From Oscillospiraceae bacterium (GTDB lineage: Bacteria; Bacillota; Clostridia; Oscillospirales; Acutalibacteraceae), in the NCBI GenBank assembly GCA_022487055.1, contig JAKVJJ010000008.1, positions 1 through 59,870 of the forward strand: 59,870 nucleotides of DNA, read 5' to 3'. The notes beneath the pieces were generated by a model. It did no database searches. It saw only the letters and a list, made by a program, of their open reading frames with translations, and was not told where the DNA came from. The position numbers were made by a program, and so were the translations under genes. How positions within the stretch are numbered: position 1 is the first letter of the stretch; each line of letters starts with the position of its first letter. Below, in pieces: positions 1 to 8,869 of the stretch.

Positions 1-97
1 GTATGCCAAGTTCCGTCAGGGCAAACCCGAAAACGGAAATGAAATTCAGCAGGAACCATCCTTTGTAATTCTTTAAGTACTTTAAAATAAGCCGCAT
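1..97 (-). CDS. ABC exporter (fused permease/ATPase family), N-terminal fragment
   Basis: Only the first 32 codons are inside the window; the gene continues leftward. The reading frame starts at an ATG at 97-95 and is preceded by a strong GGAGAGGAG ribosome site at about 101-110. The peptide begins MRLILKYLKNYKGWFLL and continues as a hydrophobic stretch ending in ALTELGI. This pattern, a short basic lead, a first membrane helix and an acidic residue before a Pro/Leu-rich turn, is typical of MsbA/MdlB-like ABC exporters. Substrate cannot be told. An ABC exporter is the best guess from the N-terminus alone; the membrane nature is clearer than the family. Confidence 0.6.
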   Translation of the reverse strand, partial: MRLILKYLKNYKGWFLLNFISVFGFALTELGI

Positions 98-137
98 ATT
101 CTCTCCTCTCCGGCTTTTGCGAAGAACCTTTCGTCTG

Positions 138-168
138 AGTATAGCATAATTGGCAGGCAGGTTGTCAA
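138..168 (-). promoter_or_regulatory. Promoter for the leftward ABC exporter gene
   Basis: On the minus strand TTGACA (168-163) is followed after 19 bases by TATACT (143-138). The spacing is longer than the usual 17, so strength is uncertain. It lies about 40 bases upstream of the exporter ATG. Confidence 0.45.
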
Positions 169-263
169 GTCAAGGCACTGATACCCCCCTGCTGCTGTAT
201 GCAAAAGACCGTTTTTTCTTTACATGTATAAAAATGGTTACATGAATTTGCGAAATTTGTACC

Positions 264-292
264 TTTCTTTTCTATTAGCGAATTGGTATAAT
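264..292 (+). promoter_or_regulatory. Promoter of the GH42 beta-galactosidase gene
   Basis: A perfect TATAAT lies at 287-292, 45 bases ahead of the start codon. The best -35 at 17-base spacing is TTTCTT (264-269), which is poor, so the promoter may need an activator or rely on other contacts. Confidence 0.5.
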
Positions 293-294
293 GA

Positions 295-308
295 TGAAAG
301 CAGTTTCA
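295..308. promoter_or_regulatory. Palindrome at the GH42 transcription start, cre/operator-like
   Basis: TGAAAGCAGTTTCA has perfect 5-base arms around a 4-base centre. It fits the CcpA cre consensus TGWAANCGNTNWCA except for A in place of the central G. It begins three bases after the -10 box, so a protein bound here would block initiation. Binding by CcpA or a LacI-family protein is inference. Confidence 0.45.
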
Positions 309-337
309 GAAATCATTATAAACGGAGGCTTTTTCAC

Positions 338-2356
338 ATGGCTACTCTGCTAAACAACCAGATGCTGCACGGCGGCGACTATAACCCCGACCAGTGGCTC
401 GACCGTCCGGACATTCTGAAAAAAGATATTGAACTGATGAAGCAGGCACACGTCAACTGTGTGTCCGTGGGCATTTTCGCTTGGTCAAGCCTTGAGCCGG
501 AGGAGGGGCACTATACCTTCGGCTGGCTGAAAGACGTGATTGACACCCTTTACAGCAACGGAATCTATACGGTACTTGCCACACCAAGCGGTGCCCGCCC
601 TACATGGATGGCACACAAATACCCGGAAGTCCTTCGGGTGGATCAAACGCTGCACCGCAACCATATGGGCGGCCGGCACAATCACTGCTACACCTCTCCC
701 ATTTACCGCCAGAAGGTCTGGGAAATGGACAAGCGGCTGGCAGAAGCTTTTGGGAAGCACCCCGGTGTCCTGTTGTGGCATCTTTCCAATGAATACGGCG
801 GTGCTTGTTACTGTCCGCTGTGTCAGGCAGAATTCCGCAGTTGGCTTAAAGAAAAATACGGTACACTGGATGCGCTGAACAAGGCATGGTGGACCGCTTT
901 CTGGAGTCACACCTACACCGACTGGGAACAGGTTGAAGCGCCCGGTCCGCGCGGTGAAGAACTGCTGCACGGCCTGGTGTTGGACTGGCGGCGCTTTGTC
1001 ACGGCACGCACAGTCGATTTTTGCTCATGGGAAAAACAGGCCGTCCGCGCAGGCGGTTCTGACCTGCCTGTCACCACAAATATGATGGGTTTCTACTATG
1101 ACCTCGACTATACGAAATTCAAAGATGTCGTTGATATTGTTTCATGGGACAATTACCCCAACTGGCGTGGAGAGGCCAGCGATGTGGACACCGCCATCCA
1201 CACTGCCGCTACCCATGACCTGATGCGGTGCGTCCAGCATGAACCATTCCTGATGATGGAAAACACACCGAGTCAGGTGAACTGGCACAGTGTCAACCGC
1301 CTGAAAGCCCCCGGTATGCACGAACTGGCCTCCCTGCAAGCAGTGGCGCATGGCTCCAATTCCGTGCAGTATTTCCAATGGAGACAGAGCCGCGGCGCTT
1401 CTGAAAAATTCCATGGTGCCGTAATCGACCATTACGGGGAAAGTGACACCCGCGTGTTTCAGGAAGTCACCCATGTTGGAGAGCGTCTGGAGGGGCTGTC
1501 CGCACTGTGTCATGCCAATGTACAGCCGCAGGTTGCTATTCTCTTTGACCGTGAAAATGAGTGGGCACTGGATGCCGCCTGTGGTCCGCGCAATGGTGCC
1601 ATGCATTATGAGCAGACCATGGAATCCCATTATCAGGCTTTTTGGCGCATGGGCATCAATGTTGACCTTATCAGCGAAGAGGATGATCTTTCCGATTATC
1701 GTCTGGTCATCGCACCAATGCTTTATTTGCACCGTGCCGGTATTGCAGACAAGCTGCGTGATTTTGTAGCAGGAGGCGGCACACTGGTCGGTACTTACTG
1801 GAGCGGCCTGGTGGATGAAAATGACCTCTGCTTTGAAGGCCCCACTCCCGGTGGAAATCTGACGGATGTTTACGGTCTGCGCACAGAAGAAATCGACGGC
1901 CTGCGCGATGAAGACTGCAATCACATGATTTGGAATGGAAAGACCTATCAGCTGCGGGAACTATGCGAACTTGTGCGACCAAAGGACGCCAAAACGCTTG
2001 CCATTTACAGTGACGATTTCTATGCAGGAAAATCGGTGCTGACAGTCAACCGTTTCGGCAAGGGCTATGCCTATTTTCTTGCCTCCCGTGCAGAAGATTC
2101 CTTCTATCGTGACTTTTACCGCCTGTTAATTGAGCAAGTCGGCGTCACACCCGTTCTCGGCAAAACGGAGCTGCCAGAAGGTGTCACTGCCAGCAAGCGT
2201 ACAGCCAAAGATGGCCGTGCCTTTATCATCGTGCAGAATTACACGTCAAAGACCGTTTGCTTCCCGCTGGAAAATCCGCTTACCAATTTGGAAAACGGTC
2301 AAGCCGGAGACTCCCTCACCCTGCAGCCTTATGGCGTAATGTTCCTATCCGAATAA
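338..2356 (+). CDS. GH42 beta-galactosidase
   Basis: This is a 672-residue cytoplasmic glycoside hydrolase of family 42, which removes terminal beta-galactosyl residues from short galactosides or galactan/arabinogalactan oligosaccharides. The start at 338 is chosen because a GGAGG site lies 9 bases ahead; an in-frame extension to 224 has no ribosome site and runs through the promoter. The N-terminus carries the family signature GGDYNPDQW (12-20). The acid/base Glu is in HLSNEYGG (E152), and the likely nucleophile is E308 in MMENTPS. C117, C157, C159 and C162 match the four-cysteine zinc site known in thermophilic GH42 enzymes. A trimerisation/beta domain follows the TIM barrel. No signal peptide is present. 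It is monocistronic, followed by a terminator, and no transporter is adjacent. Confidence 0.93.
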   Translation: MATLLNNQMLHGGDYNPDQWLDRPDILKKDIELMKQAHVNCVSVGIFAWSSLEPEEGHYTFGWLKDVIDTLYSNGIYTVLATPSGARPTWMAHKYPEVLRVDQTLHRNHMGGRHNHCYTSPIYRQKVWEMDKRLAEAFGKHPGVLLWHLSNEYGGACYCPLCQAEFRSWLKEKYGTLDALNKAWWTAFWSHTYTDWEQVEAPGPRGEELLHGLVLDWRRFVTARTVDFCSWEKQAVRAGGSDLPVTTNMMGFYYDLDYTKFKDVVDIVSWDNYPNWRGEASDVDTAIHTAATHDLMRCVQHEPFLMMENTPSQVNWHSVNRLKAPGMHELASLQAVAHGSNSVQYFQWRQSRGASEKFHGAVIDHYGESDTRVFQEVTHVGERLEGLSALCHANVQPQVAILFDRENEWALDAACGPRNGAMHYEQTMESHYQAFWRMGINVDLISEEDDLSDYRLVIAPMLYLHRAGIADKLRDFVAGGGTLVGTYWSGLVDENDLCFEGPTPGGNLTDVYGLRTEEIDGLRDEDCNHMIWNGKTYQLRELCELVRPKDAKTLAIYSDDFYAGKSVLTVNRFGKGYAYFLASRAEDSFYRDFYRLLIEQVGVTPVLGKTELPEGVTASKRTAKDGRAFIIVQNYTSKTVCFPLENPLTNLENGQAGDSLTLQPYGVMFLSE

Positions 2357-2380
2357 ATTTACACATTCCCATAAATTGAG

Positions 2381-2420
2381 CCGTCTGTGGAAAGTCCGCA
2401 TTTCACAGATGGTTTTTTTG
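2381..2420 (+). terminator. Terminator of the GH42 gene
   Basis: The arms CCGTCTGTG and CACAGATGG pair (one G:U) around a short loop and are followed by seven T residues. The hairpin starts 24 bases after the stop codon. Confidence 0.85.
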
Positions 2421-2435
2421 CCTGCCTCTGCCAAA

Positions 2436-2482
2436 ATAAAAAAATACGCCGATTCAGCCAGAAACAACTGAATCGGCGTATT
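2436..2482 (-). terminator. Terminator of the tRNA gene
   Basis: A perfect 15-bp stem (2482-2468 with 2457-2443) around a 10-base loop is followed on the minus strand by a run of T residues. It sits ten bases beyond the tRNA 3' end. Confidence 0.9.
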
Positions 2483-2491
2483 CAAACAATT

Positions 2492-2568
<77 letters not shown>

Positions 2569-2604
2569 ATATGATATTGATGCGCTCATCGATAACGCTT
2601 ATTT

Positions 2605-2633
2605 ATAATATCACATCAAATTACAAATGTCAA
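2605..2633 (-). promoter_or_regulatory. Promoter of the initiator tRNA gene
   Basis: On the minus strand TTGACA (2633-2628), a 17-base spacer, then TATTAT (2610-2605). This near-consensus sigma-A promoter ends about 36 bases before the tRNA 5' end. Confidence 0.85.
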
Positions 2634-2676
2634 GCATTTGTTTCAATTTTTATAAATTGTCGAAAGCTTCCAGAGT

Positions 2677-4509
2677 TCAACGCTTGATAAAGTATTCCTG
2701 ATACCAGACAAGGAACATAAAGATGCACCAAATCTGCCGCCAGTTGTCGCGCTTGCCGGAAACATGCTGGTCAAGCATTTTCAGCAGCACATGCGTATTG
2801 AAAAACTGCTGTGCGGTTTCGCTGGAAAAAGCCTCCCGCACAATGGAAGCATACTTTTCCTCCCGCAACCACGCGCGTACCGGCACCGGAAATCCAAGCT
2901 TCTTTTTCTCTGCTGTCTGCGGCGGAACAAGTTTTGCCGCCGCACCACGCATGGCTATCTTCGTTTGTGCTGCATTCACCTTACACGCGGTTGGAATCCG
3001 GCGTGCAAGTTCAAAAACTTTGCGGTCAAGGAACGGTACTCGCAACTCCAGGCTGTTTGCCATGCTCATCTTATCCGCTTTCAGCAGAATGTCACCCACC
3101 ATCCAAAGATTCAGGTCGCAGAACTGCATCCTTGCCACATCGTCCTGCCCTTTCATCTGGTCAAGATAGATGTGGGAAATGTCAATAGGCCGCACCGTGC
3201 CTGTGTAATTGCGCAGAAGCTTCTTCTTGCGGCGTTCGTCCATCAGGTTGGTGTTGCCAATATAGCGCTCCTCCAACGGGACTCCACGCCGCACAAGGAA
3301 GTTCACACCGCGTACTGGCGGCAGGCAGTCTGCCACAGCACCGATGGCACGGCGCAGAAACAGCGGCAGGCGATTATACCATGAAACCGTAAACGGTTCT
3401 TTATAGGTATTATAGCCGCCGAAAAATTCATCCGCGCCTTCCCCAGACAGACAAACTTTCACCTGCTTGGAGGCCTCGCGGTTTACAAAATACAGTGCCA
3501 CACTGGCGGCATCTGCCAGCGGTTCATCCATAGAATACTGAATCTTTCCGAGATTTGCCCAGTATTCTTCCGGTGTAACGCAATAGGAATAATTCTTCAC
3601 GCCGATGGTTTTACTAAATTTCTTTGCAAACTGTGTCTCATCATATTTTTGGTCAGCAAACCCCACAGTGAACGTTTTATCCACATCCGCCAGTGCTGCA
3701 ATATAACTGGAATCCACACCGGAAGAAAGGAAGCTGCCCACTTCCACATCGGCAATTTTGTGTGCCTCCACACTTTCCTTCATGGCAGCACCAATTTCTT
3801 CCTCCCATTCCTGCAGAGACCGGGAGGAGTCCGGCTCGAAGCTTGGCTGCCAATAGCGCTGTGTCGTTACATGGCCGTCTTTAAATTCCAGCCAGTGTGC
3901 CGGCATAAGCTTTTTGACACCTTTAAAAAATGTATTTTCACCCGGTGAATACTGATAAGACAGATAAAGCTCTAATTGCCCGGGATTGAGTTCCTTATGA
4001 AAATCCGGATGCTCCAAAAAGCTTTTAATTTCACTGCTGAACATCAGTGTACCGGTTTCAGCGTTCTGATAATAATACAGCGGCTTAATACCAAAGTGAT
4101 CACGCGCACAGAAAAGCACCTGCGCCCGCTTATCCCAAATGGCAAAAGCAAACATTCCACGCAAACGGGAAAGCAAATCTTTCCCCCACTGCTCATAGCC
4201 ATGCAGCAACACTTCTGTGTCACAATGCGACTGAAAAACATGCCCTGCGGCCACCAGTTCATCCCGCAAACCCTGAAAATTGTAAATTTCCCCATTGAAA
4301 ACGATAATATAATTACCATCTTCACTATACATAGGCTGTGTCCCGCCTTTCAGGTCAATGATAGACAGGCGCAGATGCCCCAATGCAGCTTTCTCATCAA
4401 AATAAGTTCCCCGCCCATCAGGGCCGCGGTGGGCGATTGCATCCATCATTTTCTGCAGTACTATTTTCTGGTCTGCCCGGCTGCCTATAAATCCAACAAT
4501 TCCACACAT
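2677..4509 (-). CDS. asnB: Asparagine synthase (glutamine-hydrolysing)
   Basis: This 610-residue class II glutamine amidotransferase makes asparagine from aspartate, glutamine and ATP. The start at 4509 puts the nucleophilic cysteine at position 2 (MCGIVGF), which the family requires after Met removal; a GAAAGG site precedes it. The N-terminal glutaminase domain (1-200) carries HRGPDG (28-32) and FNGEIYN (71-77). The synthetase domain carries the pyrophosphate loop SSGVDSS (262-268) and later SGEGADEFFGG. Length fits the Bacillus AsnB type (about 630). It appears to be its own transcription unit between the mannan locus and the tRNA. A cell-wall amidating AsnB variant cannot be fully excluded. 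Confidence 0.93.
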   Translation of the reverse strand: MCGIVGFIGSRADQKIVLQKMMDAIAHRGPDGRGTYFDEKAALGHLRLSIIDLKGGTQPMYSEDGNYIIVFNGEIYNFQGLRDELVAAGHVFQSHCDTEVLLHGYEQWGKDLLSRLRGMFAFAIWDKRAQVLFCARDHFGIKPLYYYQNAETGTLMFSSEIKSFLEHPDFHKELNPGQLELYLSYQYSPGENTFFKGVKKLMPAHWLEFKDGHVTTQRYWQPSFEPDSSRSLQEWEEEIGAAMKESVEAHKIADVEVGSFLSSGVDSSYIAALADVDKTFTVGFADQKYDETQFAKKFSKTIGVKNYSYCVTPEEYWANLGKIQYSMDEPLADAASVALYFVNREASKQVKVCLSGEGADEFFGGYNTYKEPFTVSWYNRLPLFLRRAIGAVADCLPPVRGVNFLVRRGVPLEERYIGNTNLMDERRKKKLLRNYTGTVRPIDISHIYLDQMKGQDDVARMQFCDLNLWMVGDILLKADKMSMANSLELRVPFLDRKVFELARRIPTACKVNAAQTKIAMRGAAAKLVPPQTAEKKKLGFPVPVRAWLREEKYASIVREAFSSETAQQFFNTHVLLKMLDQHVSGKRDNWRQIWCIFMFLVWYQEYFIKR

Positions 4510-4597
4510 GATAACCTTTCCTGTCTGCACTGATTGTCCACAGGCCTCCTGTGAACCAGCACAATTTCCTCATAAATCTTTCCAAACTCTGTTTGCT

Positions 4598-4603
4598 ATT
4601 ATA
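4598..4603 (-). promoter_or_regulatory. -10 box upstream of asnB
   Basis: A perfect TATAAT on the minus strand lies about 90 bases ahead of the asnB start. No convincing -35 is seen at 16-18 bases; the upstream sequence is A/T rich. The rest of 4510-4760 holds the terminator described next and nothing else recognised. Confidence 0.45.
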
Positions 4604-4706
4604 CGCTGTTTTTCGCTTTTTAAAAGCATATTTCAAGAATATTCAGCAAAGTTCAGGAAAAATTAAGAATTTAAGCCACCGTTTACGAATACTCATAGAA
4701 AATTCC

Positions 4707-4744
4707 CTAAAAAAAGCTGGACTGTTCCCGCAGCCCGGCTTTTC
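4707..4744 (-). terminator. Terminator at the end of the leftward mannan operon
   Basis: Read leftward, AAAAGCCGG and CCAGCTTTT form a stem with one mismatch and are followed by a T run. It starts about 17 bases after the GH2 stop codon and marks the end of the transcript. Confidence 0.7.
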
Positions 4745-4760
4745 CTATATTCATAATTCG

Positions 4761-7235
4761 TTAAAAGTAAGTGTCCTGCAGGCAAGTTGCGGTCAGCGCC
4801 TGCTCCGGAGTAACGCCTTCCGGTAAATGCAGATCTTCATTTTTCAGCAAAACAATTCTGTCCTCTTGGCCATTCAGAGGGAAACAGTTATCGCTGAATT
4901 CTCCGTCACCATCCGTCAGGTCAAGCCAGACGAAAGGTGCAAAACAGTCAGTGTGCAGCGTAATCTGCCAGCCATCTTTCACCGGCTGCACTTTTTTCTG
5001 AATCTGCGCTTTCTGCAGTTCCAGATATTTATACGGAACAAACGGTTCTGTTTCGATAGTGTTTTCCAGTCCCGTGCCGCTGAACTCTATCTCAGCAATC
5101 ACTCTCTCTTTCCTGCCGTGAATCAGCTTTTCATAGTCCCTTTCACCAATGCAGGCAACCGAATACGGAGCCGCGCTGCCCATACAGGTGACTTCATCCA
5201 AAAGCTTCCCAGAAAGCGCACGCAAACGAAGTTTCGCCGTATAATTTCCACTCTGTGCTGTTTCATTCTGGATATAGGCACCCACATGCGTCCCTTCCCG
5301 CAGCAAACTGCAGGCTGTCGGCGCATAAAACCGCCGTGCCATATAGTGCAGCATCTTATATCTGCCGAAATAATCCACCGCAGACCAGGAAACGACCGGC
5401 CAGTTGTCATTGAGCTGCCAAAAAAGGCTGCCCATGCACTGCCCACGCTGACGGCGCCAATGCTCCACACCGTACTTAATTGCCATCCCCTGCAGCACCT
5501 GACTGAGATAAATCAGCCCGGACAAAGTGCCCGGATAACGGAAATTCTGAGAAATATATGCCAGAATCGTTCCGTTAGCCGAGCCGTTCTTCTGGTGGCT
5601 CTCCATGACTTTGGAAAAAATATTGCGGTCCTTCGGCTCGGTAAAGGCATCAATCGTCTTAACAGACGGGAAAGACTGGAACCCAAATTCCGAACAAAAG
5701 CGGAACTTATATTTCCGGTAATCCGTGAAAGGCTTCCGGCCGTGCCAAACATCCCAGTAATGCACGTCTCCGTCTGTTGCCTCATCCGGCCGGTCAAAGC
5801 ACCCGCCGGAACTTGGCGAAGATGCCCAGTAAAAAGTCTGATGGTCACAGCTCTGCACCGTGCGCGGCAGGATATACTCAAACATTTTGATATAATCCGC
5901 ACGCAGGGCCGGCGGCTCTTTCTGGAAGTTTTCCCAGTATGCCCATGCCGATTCCATCTCATTGTTGCCGCACCACAGCAGCAGGCAGGCATGGTGGCGC
6001 AGGCGCAGAACATTGTCACGCGTTTCCGCAACAATGTTTTCTTCCAGTTCCGGTGTCAGGTCAAAAGTATCGTCCGCAAACATCAAATCCTGCCACACAA
6101 GGATGCCGGCACGGTCACACAGGTCGTAAAAATCGTCGGAGGGATAGTAGCCGCCGCCCCAGATGCGCAGACAGTTCATATTTTCCTTGCGCGCATCCTG
6201 CACCAGCGCCTTTTGCCGTTCCAGAGTAATAAACGGATAAATTGCATCTTCCGGAATATAATTGGCGCCGCGTGCAAAAATTTTCAATCCATTAACGCAC
6301 ACCGTGAAAGACTTGCCCCATTTATCCGGCTCATGCAACACAGTCAGTGTGCGCAAGCCAACCGAATAAGTATGGGACTCCTCTCTATTTCCGTCGCGAA
6401 GCAGACATACCTCAATCTGATACAGTGGCTGCTCTCCATAACCATTCGGCCACCAAAGCTGTGGATGCTGCACATCAAAGCAGAAGCAGGTCTCCTCACC
6501 CTGTCGTGCGGTCTCTTTTTGTTCCAGTACACTGCCGTTCGGCGCTGTAAGTTGCACAGCAATACAGTCATTATCCGTCATTTCGGCCGTGTCTGTCTGC
6601 GCCTTCACCGTCAAATGCACAATTCCGTTCTCATGTTTCTGCAGAATCTCGGCACCCATCAAACGGGGCGTTGTGCGTGCCTCCAGTGAAATATCCCGCC
6701 AGATGCCCATATCCGGTAATTGAATACCCCAGTCCCAGCCAAACATGGACTGTGCCTTACGCAGATAGTGCCCGCCAAACATACTGCCGGCCGGCACAAT
6801 ATGCGTTTCTTTGCCTTTTTCCGGCTTGTAATGCGCAATATATTCCACTGGAGAACGGAAACGAATGAGCAGCTCATTTTCACCGCTGTGCAGCATTTCC
6901 CCACATCCCAAGCGATAAGTGCGGTGCATATCCGCTGTTTTAGCAAGCAGGCTGCCATTGACATAAATCTCCGACAATGTGTCCAGTCCCTCACACACCA
7001 GTTCCACTTTTTGTTGCTGCAGGAATGATTCATCGAGTGTAACCGTGCGGCGGAACTCGCAGTCATTGCGACACAGTTCCAGCGCCTGTTCCTCATTGCA
7101 GCGCCAGTAGGGATTCTCCATCTTATGATGTTTCAGCAAAACCGAAATCATGGAACACGGAACACTGGCGGAAAGCCATTCGTCCTGTGTACAGATACGC
7201 ATCTGCCAGTTTTCTTTCAGCGTGATTTTTTTCAT
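4761..7235 (-). CDS. GH2 beta-mannosidase
   Basis: An 824-residue cytoplasmic enzyme predicted to cleave non-reducing-end beta-mannosyl residues from mannooligosaccharides. The start at 7235 (MKKITLKENWQ) follows an AGGAAA site; in-frame upstream codons lack one. The order is a sugar-binding jelly-roll domain (about 1-185), an Ig-like domain (about 190-300), then the TIM barrel. The acid/base is E426 in WCGNNEMESAW and the nucleophile E516 in FCSEFGFQSFP; both follow the beta-mannosidase branch of GH2 (GNNE) rather than LacZ. No signal peptide. It is the last gene of the mannan operon and is separated from the acetylesterase gene by a stem-loop, so it may be expressed at a lower level than the genes before it. 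Confidence 0.93.
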   Translation of the reverse strand: MKKITLKENWQMRICTQDEWLSASVPCSMISVLLKHHKMENPYWRCNEEQALELCRNDCEFRRTVTLDESFLQQQKVELVCEGLDTLSEIYVNGSLLAKTADMHRTYRLGCGEMLHSGENELLIRFRSPVEYIAHYKPEKGKETHIVPAGSMFGGHYLRKAQSMFGWDWGIQLPDMGIWRDISLEARTTPRLMGAEILQKHENGIVHLTVKAQTDTAEMTDNDCIAVQLTAPNGSVLEQKETARQGEETCFCFDVQHPQLWWPNGYGEQPLYQIEVCLLRDGNREESHTYSVGLRTLTVLHEPDKWGKSFTVCVNGLKIFARGANYIPEDAIYPFITLERQKALVQDARKENMNCLRIWGGGYYPSDDFYDLCDRAGILVWQDLMFADDTFDLTPELEENIVAETRDNVLRLRHHACLLLWCGNNEMESAWAYWENFQKEPPALRADYIKMFEYILPRTVQSCDHQTFYWASSPSSGGCFDRPDEATDGDVHYWDVWHGRKPFTDYRKYKFRFCSEFGFQSFPSVKTIDAFTEPKDRNIFSKVMESHQKNGSANGTILAYISQNFRYPGTLSGLIYLSQVLQGMAIKYGVEHWRRQRGQCMGSLFWQLNDNWPVVSWSAVDYFGRYKMLHYMARRFYAPTACSLLREGTHVGAYIQNETAQSGNYTAKLRLRALSGKLLDEVTCMGSAAPYSVACIGERDYEKLIHGRKERVIAEIEFSGTGLENTIETEPFVPYKYLELQKAQIQKKVQPVKDGWQITLHTDCFAPFVWLDLTDGDGEFSDNCFPLNGQEDRIVLLKNEDLHLPEGVTPEQALTATCLQDTYF

Positions 7236-7274
7236 ATAGAAGTTTCCTATTCCAATTCTCATTTTCTGTTCTGA

Positions 7275-7318
7275 TAAAAATAGCCGCAGCACTGTGAAAA
7301 GCAAGCAGCACTGCAGCT
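7275..7318 (-). terminator. Intra-operon terminator or processing hairpin
   Basis: Arms 7318-7308 and 7292-7282 form an 11-bp stem (some G:U) followed leftward by ATTTTTATC. It lies between the esterase stop and the GH2 start, which is only 92 bases away, so it more likely limits readthrough into the GH2 gene than ends the operon. Confidence 0.6.
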
Positions 7319-7327
7319 AGTTTCCAT

Positions 7328-8869
7328 TTAGTTTTCAGGTTGCATACGAAAGGGAAGCGCAGGCAAACCGCTGCCGCCATAAAGCGGTGTTGGACCGTAG
7401 CTGTACCATGCGTAACGGGCATATTTTGGCTCCGGCACTTTCGCCGATGTGAGCAGCACACTGCTGCCCTCCACCTCAGGGGAAGCAGGAAAATACTGTC
7501 CGTCTTCCCCGGCCACCTCAAATGCGCTTCCAAAGCGGTTGGTACATTCTCCGCGCAAAAGCAGACCGCCCGCGCTGTGGACAAAAGTCAAGCGCAGTCT
7601 GCCATCCTCCCGCACGCATCCGGAAAGCGTCGGACTGTCCGACTCTATTGGCTCTCCGTAAACTTTCTGCAAAACCTGCAGTGCCAGCCGAGTACCGACT
7701 GTTTGCTTGTCAAGGGGATGTACATTGTCAAATTCACCGCAGTCCAGTGCGGCAGCCATACCTGTACCGCGGACTGTTCTGCAGACTGCTTCCTGCTGTT
7801 CACGCAGGAAACACCATGCGCGGCTGTCCGTGCCGCTGTCCCATTCTTCTTTGGAGATGAACACGGGCAACTGCACAAACAGAAACGGCAATGAAAGGTC
7901 ATGCCAGTCCCTGCGCCACTGGTCAATCAGATACACCATCATTTCCCCGTAATCATGGCAGCGGGGTGCATCTTCCTCTCCCTGATAGTACAAAAATCCA
8001 CGAATAGTATAAGGAACTACCCGCTGTATCATCGTACAGTAAAGTCCAGCAGGGCGAAAGGGCGATTTTCTTCCGGCAGGCTGTGGCCATGGGCAAGCAC
8101 CGCACTCTGCGTTCAACACTTCCCATGTGACCTTCGGCTCTTTGGCACGGCGGGCTTTCACTCGCGCATCCCATGCCTGAAATGCCACATTATAGTCTGC
8201 CATTTCCTGTGCATACTGCTCATCTGTTTTATCGCCAATCAGTGCCGCATAGTCGTCCAGATATTTCTGCCCGGCAATGGAGCGTGCGAGCTGCCGCTCA
8301 CTCATCCAGCAGCTTATGGTGGTTCCGCCCCAGTAGCAGTCTAGGATACCGACCGGCACTTTCAGTTCATGCTGCATCTTTTTTGCACAAAAATATGCCA
8401 CCGCCGAAACATCCGCGCAGTTCTGAGGGGCACAGATTTTCCAGCAGGTCTGCCGCTCCGCATCCAAAAAAGCATCATCTACAAAAGCACGCTTCTGCAC
8501 ATTATAAAAACGTATTTCCGGATTTTCACAGACAGTCAGTTCCTCTTGGCCGTTTCCGCAATTCTGCAGTTCCAGCTCCATATTGCTCTGACCGCCGGCA
8601 AGCCAGACCTCGCCAAACAGCACGTCCTGAAAGGCAAGCTCGGTTTCGCCGTCGGTAACTGACAGCACATACGGGCCGCCTGCATCTTGTGCCGGAAGCT
8701 CGGCTTGCCATCTGCCGCCGCGCACTTCCGTCTGTGCCTGGCATCCGGCAATAGAAACCGTTATTTTGGTGCCTGTGCGGCCTTCACCAAAGACGCTTAC
8801 CGGTTTTCCCCGCTGCAAAACCATGTGGTCCGAAAACACCGCCGCACAGCAAATTGTTTTTTTACACAT
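7328..8869 (-). CDS. SASA-domain carbohydrate O-acetylesterase
   Basis: A 513-residue serine esterase of the sialate-O-acetylesterase (SASA, SGNH-like) family. It starts with an N-terminal beta domain (about 1-85, [13 protein letters not shown]) followed by the nucleophile motif [11 protein letters not shown] (S95), the block [10 protein letters not shown] (291-300) and the DxxH pair in [10 protein letters not shown] (D381, H384). No signal peptide, so it acts on imported sugars. The family name reflects its founder; here the location between phosphorylase and mannosidase genes points to removing acetyl groups from mannooligosaccharides, which otherwise block the phosphorylases. Its start overlaps the preceding GH130 gene by 8 bases, implying translational coupling. 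Deacetylation of mannan is inference from context. Confidence 0.85.
   Translation of the reverse strand: MCKKTICCAAVFSDHMVLQRGKPVSVFGEGRTGTKITVSIAGCQAQTEVRGGRWQAELPAQDAGGPYVLSVTDGETELAFQDVLFGEVWLAGGQSNMELELQNCGNGQEELTVCENPEIRFYNVQKRAFVDDAFLDAERQTCWKICAPQNCADVSAVAYFCAKKMQHELKVPVGILDCYWGGTTISCWMSERQLARSIAGQKYLDDYAALIGDKTDEQYAQEMADYNVAFQAWDARVKARRAKEPKVTWEVLNAECGACPWPQPAGRKSPFRPAGLYCTMIQRVVPYTIRGFLYYQGEEDAPRCHDYGEMMVYLIDQWRRDWHDLSLPFLFVQLPVFISKEEWDSGTDSRAWCFLREQQEAVCRTVRGTGMAAALDCGEFDNVHPLDKQTVGTRLALQVLQKVYGEPIESDSPTLSGCVREDGRLRLTFVHSAGGLLLRGECTNRFGSAFEVAGEDGQYFPASPEVEGSSVLLTSAKVPEPKYARYAWYSYGPTPLYGGSGLPALPFRMQPEN

Noticed and set aside
2658-2676. CAATTT/AAATTG repeat after asnB as a terminator
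   Set aside because: The stem is only six A/T-rich pairs with no T run, too weak to call.
4827-6689. A 620-codon open frame antisense to the GH2 beta-mannosidase
   Set aside because: No ribosome site, no domain, Arg/His/Pro-rich translation; a shadow of the real gene.
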